DNA of 9,547 bases, from positions 1 to 9,547 of the forward strand of contig CAXTTV010000188.1 in NCBI GenBank assembly GCA_964247295.1, in the 5' to 3' direction. Of this stretch, positions 1-5,521 are shown one piece after another. Under the pieces are notes generated by a model that saw only the letters and a list, made by a program, of their open reading frames with translations, ran no database searches and had not been told where the DNA came from. Source of the stretch: CAXTTV01 sp964247295. Lineage in GTDB: Bacteria; Chloroflexota; Ktedonobacteria; Ktedonobacterales; Ktedonobacteraceae. Position 1 is the first letter of the stretch; each line of letters starts with the position of its first letter. The position numbers and the translations under genes are program-made.

Positions 1-25
1 TCGTGGAGATTCTGCGTGCTGTTTC

Positions 26-54
26 GTTGCGCACGCTTCGCGAGGCGCTCCTAC
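26..54 (-). repeat. REP-like type B element
   Basis: Read on the minus strand this starts with GTAGG and forms an imperfect hairpin around TTCGCG/CGCGAG, with a G-T pair in the stem. The same unit is at 428-456, and a diverged copy is at 309-337. A perfect-palindrome version is at 4587-4614 on the plus strand. Confidence 0.7.
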
Positions 55-138
55 CGCGCCTGAAGGGCGTTTTCGGGCGCACGGGTTGCGCCACGAGGGC
101 CGTTGCGCATCGGGCAGAAAAGGGCCCGTAGACGTGGC

Positions 139-223
139 GTAGGACGGCCCGTCGAGCATCGCGAAGACGTGCCGCCCGCGCCACGAAGGCCGTCGAGCAT
201 CGCGAAGACGTGCCGCCCGCGCC
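139..223 (+). repeat. REP-like type A element with partial tandem copy
   Basis: GTAG at 139-142 is followed by a GACGG-C-CCGTC hairpin and then a conserved tail ending in GACGTGCCGC. A second copy of the tail (191-223) follows 41 bp later but lacks the GTAG and the left arm of the hairpin. The 18-bp core at 139-156 is repeated exactly at 4685-4702 (-) and 7886-7903 (+), and with one mismatch at 8748-8765 (-). Confidence 0.75.
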
Positions 224-405
224 TGAAGGGCGTTTTCGACCGCATGGGTTGCGTGCCGCATCTGGCGCGGAGCGCCATTCATTCGGGATGTGGGACCGTG
301 TCCCGTAGGTTGCGCACGCTTCACGAGGCGTTCCTACCGCGCCTGAAGGGCGTTTTCGACCGCATGGGTTGCGTGCCGCATCTGGCGCGGAGCGCCATTC
401 ATTCG
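217..405. repeat. 69-bp direct repeat, two identical copies 120 bp apart
   Basis: Copy 1 is 217-285 and copy 2 is 337-405, with no difference between them. Each holds a CGCC-TGAAG-GGCG hairpin followed by the TGGCGC-GGA-GCGCCA hairpin. Perfect identity suggests recent duplication or gene conversion. Confidence 0.85.
309..337 (-). repeat. REP-like type B element, diverged copy
   Basis: Same unit as 26-54 with CACGAGGCGTT in place of CGCGAGGCGCT. It lies in the spacer between the two 69-bp direct repeats. It is preceded on the plus strand by another GTAGG (305-309), so the element is bounded by GTAGG and CCTAC. Confidence 0.65.
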
Positions 406-427
406 TGGAGATTCTGCGTGCTGTTTC

Positions 428-456
428 GTTGCGCACGCTTCGCGAGGCGCTCCTAC
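428..456 (-). repeat. REP-like type B element
   Basis: Exact copy of 26-54, inside the 55-bp perfect repeat 403-457. It is the last repeat before the methyltransferase leader. Confidence 0.7.
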
Positions 457-482
457 CAGCATGGCAATGCTTGCCCGTTTTA

Positions 483-491
483 TGGTAAGAT
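483..491 (+). promoter_or_regulatory. Possible extended -10 promoter of the methyltransferase gene
   Basis: TGGTAAGAT fits the extended -10 form (TGn followed by TAAGAT). It lies about 45 bp before the chosen start at 536 and just after the repeat cluster. No good -35 box is visible, so this is tentative. Confidence 0.3.
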
Positions 492-535
492 AACCCCCAT
501 GTGTAATGTCAGAAGAGGTAGGGAGATGCCGTTTT

Positions 536-2194
536 ATGAGCCCACAGCCGATCACTCAAAATACGCTGTTCTATGGAGATAACCTCAACATTCTACGCGA
601 TTACATTCCCTCCGAAAGCGTCGATCTGGTCTATCTTGATCCCCCGTTCAATTCTAACCGCAACTATAATGTCCTGTTTAAAGATGAGAGTGGCACCGAT
701 AGCGAGGCTCAGATCACGGCTTTTGAGGATACCTGGCACTGGAACCAGATGGCGGAACAAACCTATTATGAACTGGTTACCCAATCGCCGGATCATGTGT
801 CGAAGATGATGGCGTCCCTCCGCGATTTTATCGGCAATAACCAGATGATGGCCTACCTGATTATGATGGCGATTCGCCTGGTGGAGCTGCATCGGATCCT
901 GAAACCGACGGGTAGCCTCTATCTGCACTGTGACCCGACCGCGAGCCATTATTTAAAGATTATTCTGGATACGATCTTTGGTGTGAAAAACTTTCGCAAT
1001 GAGATTATCTGGAAAAGGACAACGGCCCATAGCGATACCTCACAGGGGAATGTTGTGCATATGGGGCGCATCCATGATGTGATTTTGTTTTATACCAGAT
1101 CTGAACTGGCGAAACGGCAAGAAATATATATGCCCTACTCCGAAGAATATATGAATAATTCTTATCGTCATATAGATGCTGACGGACGTAAATATCGGCT
1201 CGATAACTTAACTGGCCCTGGTGGGGCGGCCAAAGGCAATCCTCAATATGAGTTTTTGGGCGTTACAAGGTACTGGCGTTATAAAAAAGAGCGGATGCAG
1301 GCGCTCTATGAGCAGGGGCGCATTATCCAGACAAAGCCTGGATCAGTCCCAGCATATAAAAGATATCTGGATGAGATGCCGGGGGTCTCGCTACAAGATA
1401 CCTGGGACGATATCCCGGCGATCGGCGCGCAGGCCAAAGAACGCCTGGGTTATCCTACTCAAAAACCCCTTTCATTATTAGAGCGAATTATTCAAACGAG
1501 CAGCAATCCCGAGGAGGTGGTGCTTGATCCCTTTTGTGGGTGTGGGACGGCGATCACTGCCGCTCAGAAGCTGGGTCGCCGTTGGATCGGGATCGATATC
1601 ACCCACCTGAGTATCGCGCTGCAAAAGTATCGACTTGAGGCGATGTTTCCAGGCATTCAATTTAAGGTGATTGGGGAACCGCACGATCAGGCGGCGGCCC
1701 AACAACTGGCGAAGGAGGATCGCTACCAGTTCCAGTGGTGGGCCCTCTCCCTGGTTCGGGCCAAGCCCCTCGGCGGTCAGGAGGGCAGCAAGGCCGGGAA
1801 AAAGGGCAGCGATAAGGGTATCGATGGGGTGATTACTTTTATCGATGACAATACCGGGAGGCCGAAACGCGTGCTGATCCAGGTAAAGTCCGGGCATGTG
1901 AAGTCGGGGGATATCCGCGATCTTGTGGGGACGGTCCAGCGAGAGAAGGCCGCGATTGGAGTGTTCATTACGCTGGAAGCTCCGAGCCGCGATATGCAGA
2001 CCGAGGCAGTGAGTGCGGGTTACTACGAGTCGCCGGGCTGGAATCAGAACTATCCCCGTATCCAGATCAAGACAATTACTGAGCTGTTACGTGGGGATCG
2101 CATCGCGATGCCGCCCCAGTATGGGACGTTTAAGCCCGCGCAGAGGGTCCATCAGGAGGTCCTGGAGGACCAGCTCCCGATGTTCCCCGAATAG
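536..2194 (+). CDS. DNA methyltransferase (N4/N6 class) with C-terminal Mrr-like nuclease domain
   Basis: A 552-residue predicted S-adenosylmethionine-dependent DNA methyltransferase of the N4/N6 class. The catalytic motif DPPF is at residues 35-38, and DPPF is usually associated with N6-adenine methylation. The SAM-binding motif DPFCGCGT starts at residue 331. Catalytic motif before SAM motif is the beta-class order. After the methylase part, residues about 425-530 hold a second domain with D430 in IDG and Q449-V-K451, a D...QxK pattern as in Mrr-type restriction endonuclease-like folds. The protein may therefore both modify and cut, or the second domain may only bind DNA. ATG 536 is chosen because GGGAG lies 10 bp upstream; an in-frame ATG at 506 has no ribosome site. 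No separate restriction or specificity gene is adjacent. Methylase confidence is high; the nuclease call is moderate. Confidence 0.9.
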   Translation: MSPQPITQNTLFYGDNLNILRDYIPSESVDLVYLDPPFNSNRNYNVLFKDESGTDSEAQITAFEDTWHWNQMAEQTYYELVTQSPDHVSKMMASLRDFIGNNQMMAYLIMMAIRLVELHRILKPTGSLYLHCDPTASHYLKIILDTIFGVKNFRNEIIWKRTTAHSDTSQGNVVHMGRIHDVILFYTRSELAKRQEIYMPYSEEYMNNSYRHIDADGRKYRLDNLTGPGGAAKGNPQYEFLGVTRYWRYKKERMQALYEQGRIIQTKPGSVPAYKRYLDEMPGVSLQDTWDDIPAIGAQAKERLGYPTQKPLSLLERIIQTSSNPEEVVLDPFCGCGTAITAAQKLGRRWIGIDITHLSIALQKYRLEAMFPGIQFKVIGEPHDQAAAQQLAKEDRYQFQWWALSLVRAKPLGGQEGSKAGKKGSDKGIDGVITFIDDNTGRPKRVLIQVKSGHVKSGDIRDLVGTVQREKAAIGVFITLEAPSRDMQTEAVSAGYYESPGWNQNYPRIQIKTITELLRGDRIAMPPQYGTFKPAQRVHQEVLEDQLPMFPE

Positions 2195-2373
2195 CTTCTC
2201 CCTTTGTTAAGGCAGGTCTGTTAGAAGCTTTTGAAGAGCCTGCTCATTACGTATATTGGAAACCACCTGAAGAAACAGCTTTTTGAGATGAGCACCACGG
2301 CCCATGGAAACACTTTCCAGAAAACTCTGTTGGGAAAAGGAAGGAACGGTATTCTCCCAGCTTGCCATGGTCC

Positions 2374-2607
2374 GTAGATCGGGTCACGTGTGGACCCGTG
2401 GGGACAGGGATCACTCCCATTGCCATCGCGATCCCCGGTCTTGTGCTGGGAAAGGGGAAAGATGATCTGACGGCGGCCATGGCACCCATACATGCTCTCG
2501 TTCCTGCGAACAAACCTGTGGCCCGATTTCCGAGCCTTTGCAGATTTGGGCTTCGGGGCACAGGTGGTGCGTCCCTTTGCCACGGGTCCACACGTGACCC
2601 GATCTAC
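2374..2607. repeat. 28-bp perfect inverted repeat (type D, GTAG-hairpin)
   Basis: The arms 2374-2401 and 2580-2607 are perfect reverse complements separated by 178 bp. Each arm, read inward, starts with GTAG and contains its own small hairpin (GGGTC, seven-base loop, GACCC). The 178-bp interior encodes nothing I recognise. The unit could be a small non-autonomous element or an inverted REP pair (BIME-like). Confidence 0.85.
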
Positions 2608-2701
2608 CTCATTCGACTCCCGATCCTTCTACTGGAACCTCTTCCTGCATTTCCCGACCCTGTCGTAGCGCTTCGCTGGCGACCGGACCAGTTCTTCCGT
2701 T

Positions 2702-2725
2702 CCCGCACGCAGGCGGCGGGCCTAC
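2702..2725 (-). repeat. Single GTAG-hairpin, unrelated to types A-D
   Basis: On the minus strand GTAG is followed by G and a CCCGC/GCGGG stem with a nine-base loop. The stem sequence is not shared with the other families in the window, but the GTAG-then-hairpin plan is. Confidence 0.45.
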
Positions 2726-2773
2726 GGCTGGGGTGGGACCCGCACGGTTCGGTTCCAGGGCATGCGTTTCTCT

Positions 2774-2806
2774 TTTCCCAACGGAGTCGCAAACGACTCC
2801 CCTACG
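2774..2806 (-). repeat. REP-like type C element
   Basis: On the minus strand GTAG precedes a seven-base stem GGAGTCG/CGACTCC with a four-base loop, followed by GTTGGGAAA. It matches 9398-9430 (opposite strand) at 30 of 33 positions. One difference is in the tail just after the stem and two are in the hairpin centre, so the stem arms are kept. Confidence 0.75.
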
Positions 2807-2858
2807 GGGATCGTGGCATTCGTTCTTCTATTTGCATCCCGTTGCTTCACGGACCATT

Positions 2859-3257
2859 CTATTTGTCGATGGAGTCGACGTTGCCCTGGGTCTGGCCCTC
2901 GATGTTTTTATCCCGCGAGGAATCTCGGCTGGGTTTTTCGGCGTCAACTTTGCCTCCGGTGACGGACTCGCTTTGATTGCTTGAGAGCGGTTGCCCATCC
3001 ACCTGATCCCGGCGGCTCATGATCTCTTCGTTGGCCCCCATCGGTGAGGCCGAGCCCACGGTATCCCGTTGATAGGCCTTGCTGCCAGAACCGGCGCGGG
3101 TCGGGTTCCCGGCCCCCATGTTGACTGTTTCGTTATGTGGGCTGGTCTCTCCTGTCTCTGGATGCATGGGAGAGAGAACGTTGGAGTTAATATTACTGCT
3201 TTGCTGGGCCGGGGGCTGCTCTTTTTCCGGCTGCTGATCTTGATCTTGCTCTGCCAT
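2859..3257 (-). CDS. Small hydrophilic, probably disordered protein
   Basis: A 132-residue protein, rich in Gln, Ser, Asn, Glu and Asp, with no hydrophobic stretch, no signal peptide and no domain I recognise. It is probably cytoplasmic and intrinsically disordered. The ATG at 3257 is preceded by GAAGGGAG with a nine-base spacing, which supports a real gene despite the low complexity. The ribosome site lies inside a small hairpin (CCC-CTGAA-GGG at about 3269-3279) that could limit translation. It follows the DUF4352 gene on the same strand after 104 bp, so the two may share a transcript; no clear own promoter is visible. Function unknown. Confidence 0.6.
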   Translation of the reverse strand: MAEQDQDQQPEKEQPPAQQSSNINSNVLSPMHPETGETSPHNETVNMGAGNPTRAGSGSKAYQRDTVGSASPMGANEEIMSRRDQVDGQPLSSNQSESVTGGKVDAEKPSRDSSRDKNIEGQTQGNVDSIDK

Positions 3258-3361
3258 TGGACCGTACTCCCTTCAGGGGTGTATTGACTTGTTTCCTCTG
3301 AAGGGACACGGCACGACAGAATGAAAAGTAACAATTGGATAGATAAACTTCGATATTTGGA

Positions 3362-4156
3362 TTAGATGGTGAGATCCCAGATTGTCAGCCCATCGGAGAA
3401 CAGTGAGGGCTTGCAGGAAAATCGGTAATCGTGGATGTTGGCCGGAACCTTAAAGGGAACGACGCCCTTCACCTGATCCCCATTCTCGACAGTGCCATCC
3501 GGGGTTGAGGCTGTGGAATCGCCGGTGTAGAAAGACTCTTCGTATTTCTGACCATCTTTATCCCGTAGAGTGAACATCAGGAAGCTGCTCAAGGTTTGTG
3601 CTTTTCCACTTGTATTTTTCGCGGTCAGATTGACGAGCGCGAAGACATTGCCATCACCAGGTTTCTCAAACTCGCTTCCCTGGCTGGTCTTCACCGAGTT
3701 GATGGTTATCTGCCAGATCCCGCCGACGTTTACGACTTCCCCAAGCTTGAAATGCTGGCCCGAGGAGCTTTGACCGCTGGTCTGCGGGGTTGTCCCATCC
3801 GCTGGTTGCGTGGTCGCCTGCTGCTGATTGTTCCCGCTGGTGTTTGCCCCTGGCGTCGCGACCGTTCCGGTATTGGGTGTTGATGTTTTCACGCCATTAC
3901 TGACCAGGCTGGAGACGGCGGCGGTGATGCCTACACAGGCCACAACTACGACGACCAGCCCGATCAGCAGGCCGATCAGCCAGGGGTTGCGCTTCTTCTG
4001 CGGAGGTGGAGGCGAATACGGATACGTCCCCTGGGCAAATTGCGTAGGGGCATATTGATCATTATTCATATACGGATTTGATGGCGTTGGTGGATTATAC
4101 GGTCCGTTGTTGTATGGAGGCTGCGGTTCCTGTGGGTTCGGAGGATACTGATTCAT
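3362..4156 (-). CDS. Membrane-anchored DUF4352 protein
   Basis: A 264-residue protein in four parts. Residues 1-53 are rich in Pro, Asn, Tyr and Gln and probably cytoplasmic. KKR (54-56) precedes one transmembrane helix at about 58-80. A Thr/Ser/Gln/Gly linker runs to about 135. The C-terminal domain (about 136-264) has the look of DUF4352, a small beta-sandwich found on bacterial surface proteins and lipoproteins; typical features are the 'GGIWQITINSVK' strand and the 'FALVNLTAKN' strand. The positive-inside rule places this domain outside the cell. Ligand and role are unknown. The start at 4156 is preceded by AGGGGA with about nine bases of spacing; an upstream in-frame ATG (4192) has no comparable site. 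Confidence 0.8.
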   Translation of the reverse strand: MNQYPPNPQEPQPPYNNGPYNPPTPSNPYMNNDQYAPTQFAQGTYPYSPPPPQKKRNPWLIGLLIGLVVVVVACVGITAAVSSLVSNGVKTSTPNTGTVATPGANTSGNNQQQATTQPADGTTPQTSGQSSSGQHFKLGEVVNVGGIWQITINSVKTSQGSEFEKPGDGNVFALVNLTAKNTSGKAQTLSSFLMFTLRDKDGQKYEESFYTGDSTASTPDGTVENGDQVKGVVPFKVPANIHDYRFSCKPSLFSDGLTIWDLTI

Positions 4157-4586
4157 CTGTATTTTTCCCCTAAAAGATAAAGATGGAGACAATCAAAATC
4201 GCTTTTATAGATACCCATCAATATTTGCACACCTGTTTGTACGGCACCTTTCTTCTGTCAGAACAATACACACGCGAATCAAGGAAACATTACGCGCTTT
4301 TTAAGCGGAGAGTCGTAGCGCAAAGTATGATTGAGGCATAGAAATAATAGGATGTATCAGCAGGAATCGAATCTGGCCCATCTCCTTACTCGTAAGAGCA
4401 TTTGTATCAACTTGCACAAGATTACCACTTAATGCATGTAAAATCAACCCGTAGCGCAGCGGTTGATCAGCCGAACGTCCATCAACCGATTCCCCCGCCA
4501 CGATGATGAGAAAATGGGGTCCTCTCACGGGATCGCGATGGTGTGGTAGGTGAGATAGGAGAGCGAAACGCCCCGTTCGGGCGCGG

Positions 4587-4614
4587 GTAGGAGCGCTTCG
4601 CGAAGCGTGCGCAC
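4587..4614 (+). repeat. REP-like type B element, perfect palindrome version
   Basis: GTAG at 4587-4590 is followed by GAG and the perfect palindrome CGCTTCGCGAAGCG. It is the inverse of the type B copies at 26-54, 309-337 and 428-456. Confidence 0.7.
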
Positions 4615-4646
4615 GGTCTGAAGTTCTATCCTGCAACTCGGATGGA

Positions 4647-4748
4647 TGGCGCGCCGCGCCAAGAAGCGGTACGTCATCGCTACGCTCGACGGGCCGTCCT
4701 ACAGCAGGTACACTGCCCTCCTCTTCTCCACACCGATCGTCTTCGTGG
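4647..4748 (-). repeat. Long REP-like type A element (about 100 bp)
   Basis: On the minus strand this holds CCACGAAGACGAT, a GAGG-rich stretch, the exact 18-bp type A core (4685-4702) and a closing palindrome TGGCGCG-G-CGCGCCA (4647-4661). The same order of parts occurs on the plus strand at 7839-7943, so this is one mobile unit of about 100 bp in two orientations. Confidence 0.75.
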
Positions 4749-4851
4749 CGAGCGGGTGACGTTCCCAGCATCGGGAAACATTCGTGGACCCGTAGCCCGG
4801 TGATTTAGACTCCTTCATCCTAACGAAAAAAATAGCAAATGATCCGTTTTC

Positions 4852-4881
4852 TTATCATCTGCTAAGCATAAGATGTATACT
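4852..4881 (+). promoter_or_regulatory. Probable promoter of the Uma2 gene
   Basis: TTATCA (4852-4857) and TATACT (4876-4881) are separated by 18 bp. The -10 box has five of six consensus bases and the -35 box four of six. It lies about 35 bp before the Uma2 start and outside the repeats. Confidence 0.5.
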
Positions 4882-4915
4882 GGAGTAAGAGAGAATATCA
4901 AAACCTGGAGGAATG

Positions 4916-5500
4916 ATGCCCGAAGCAGTCCACAATTATACTCTGGAGCAATATTTCGAGCTTGTTGCCTCAGAACCCGAGCAAAAAATTGAGTACATTA
5001 ATGGCAACATTCGCATGATGACTGGCGGAAGCGTCGCTCATGGGCAGGTAGCAATCAATATTGCGATACTGTTGGGAATAGTTCTGCGCCCCTCTGGATG
5101 CAATGTAAACAGTTCGGATGTGGCAGTGCGCCTGAGGAATACACGGTTTTATTATCCAGATGTTTCCGTTTCCTGTGATCCTGCTGAACGAGCGAAAAAG
5201 TATATTGAAGCTCCAACGGTTGTTGTCGAGGTTCTCTCACCCTCGACCGAAAGTACAGACCGTCTTGAAAAGCTTGTTGCCTATCAGGAACATCCAACGA
5301 TTCAGGATATTCTGTATGTAGATTCTCGCAGCCGCTCTATCACTCATTACCAGCGGCTCGCCCCAAATAAATGGGAACAGACAAACTATTTTAATAATGA
5401 AGACCTTATTGAGCTAAAAAGTATCGGAGTCTCTTTCAGCCTGGCTGAGGTGTACGAAAAGATCTATCTGGAACAAAACGAAACGCAGGCAGAGGGATAG
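4916..5500 (+). CDS. Uma2 family (DUF820) restriction-endonuclease-like protein
   Basis: A 194-residue protein of the Uma2/DUF820 family, a PD-(D/E)XK nuclease fold very common in Cyanobacteria and Chloroflexota; biological targets are mostly unknown. Family landmarks are E26-Y-I-N-G, GGSVAHG with H42, YYPDVSV with D82, and VVVEVLSPST with E105, followed by D115-R-L-E-K119, where the lysine sits on the next helix as is usual here. D82, E105 and K119 form the expected active site, so the enzyme looks intact. GGAGG (4907-4911) is only one base before ATG 4913 but four before ATG 4916, so 4916 is the more likely start. The gene has its own promoter and ends 21 bp from the convergent end of the NLR gene. 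A functional link to the NLR is not shown. Confidence 0.88.
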   Translation: MPEAVHNYTLEQYFELVASEPEQKIEYINGNIRMMTGGSVAHGQVAINIAILLGIVLRPSGCNVNSSDVAVRLRNTRFYYPDVSVSCDPAERAKKYIEAPTVVVEVLSPSTESTDRLEKLVAYQEHPTIQDILYVDSRSRSITHYQRLAPNKWEQTNYFNNEDLIELKSIGVSFSLAEVYEKIYLEQNETQAEG

Positions 5501-5521
5501 CATCTTCTCTCATAAACCCTT

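Larger units (their letters stand above)
1..457. repeat. Cluster of GTAG-hairpin (REP-like) repeats
   Basis: This stretch is a mosaic of short repeats and holds no convincing gene. Bases 1-55 recur without a mismatch at 403-457. Bases 217-285 recur without a mismatch at 337-405, exactly 120 bp downstream. A 33-bp block at 150-182 recurs at 191-223. Two hairpin types are interleaved: type A (GTAGGACGGCCCGTC, read on +) and type B (GTAGGAGCGC..., read on -). A third palindrome, TGGCGC-GGA-GCGCCA, sits at 263-277 and 383-397. Open frames across this stretch are by-products of GC-rich repeats. The arrangement resembles the REP/BIME clusters of other bacteria; that comparison is an inference. Confidence 0.85.
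2195..2858. repeat. Non-coding repeat-rich interval
   Basis: This 664-bp stretch separates the methyltransferase from the leftward small gene. Open frames exist on both strands, but they overlap one another and cross the inverted repeats, and none has a recognisable family or ribosome site. It contains the 28-bp inverted repeat (2374-2401 and 2580-2607), a type C hairpin (2774-2806) and another GTAG-hairpin on the minus strand (2702-2725, CCCGC/GCGGG stem). Bases 2324-2337 match the tail of the type C element at 9417-9430. No convincing terminator was found after the methyltransferase. Confidence 0.6.
4157..4915. repeat. Intergenic interval with REP-like elements; possible gene remnant on the minus strand
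   Basis: Bases 4157-4300 are the AT-rich leader of the DUF4352 gene. Bases 4301-4560 are not repetitive and hold an 8-bp stem (4460-4467 with 4481-4488). They also hold the last 80 or so codons of a minus-strand open frame (4301-4771) whose start region consists entirely of repeat. That C-terminal part has a protein-like hydrophobic pattern but matches no family I know, so it may be a broken gene or chance. Bases 4561-4750 are REP-like repeats. Bases 4772-4915 hold the Uma2 promoter and leader. Confidence 0.5.

Noticed and set aside
1..457. CRISPR array
   Set aside because: Repeats differ in length and spacing, are nested and palindromic, and no unique spacers of constant size or cas genes are present.
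506..535. Upstream ATG at 506 as methyltransferase start
   Set aside because: No ribosome site precedes it, while ATG 536 has GGGAG ten bases upstream and gives a normal family N-terminus.
103..582. 159-codon plus-strand open frame over the left repeat cluster
   Set aside because: It consists mainly of repeat copies, has repeated peptides (GRPVE type) and overlaps the methyltransferase start. Its end contains ATG 526 after GGGAG, but that frame closes after 18 codons.
2221..2976. Overlapping open frames on both strands (minus 2221-2583 and 2247-2591, plus 2362-2976)
   Set aside because: They overlap each other, cross the inverted repeats, lack ribosome sites and resemble no family.
4301..4771. 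156-codon minus-strand frame as an intact gene
   Set aside because: Its first half is a type A/B repeat; only the C-terminal part might be a remnant, so it is not called as a CDS.
5501..5521. Terminator between convergent Uma2 and NLR genes
   Set aside because: The 21-bp gap has no stem-loop.
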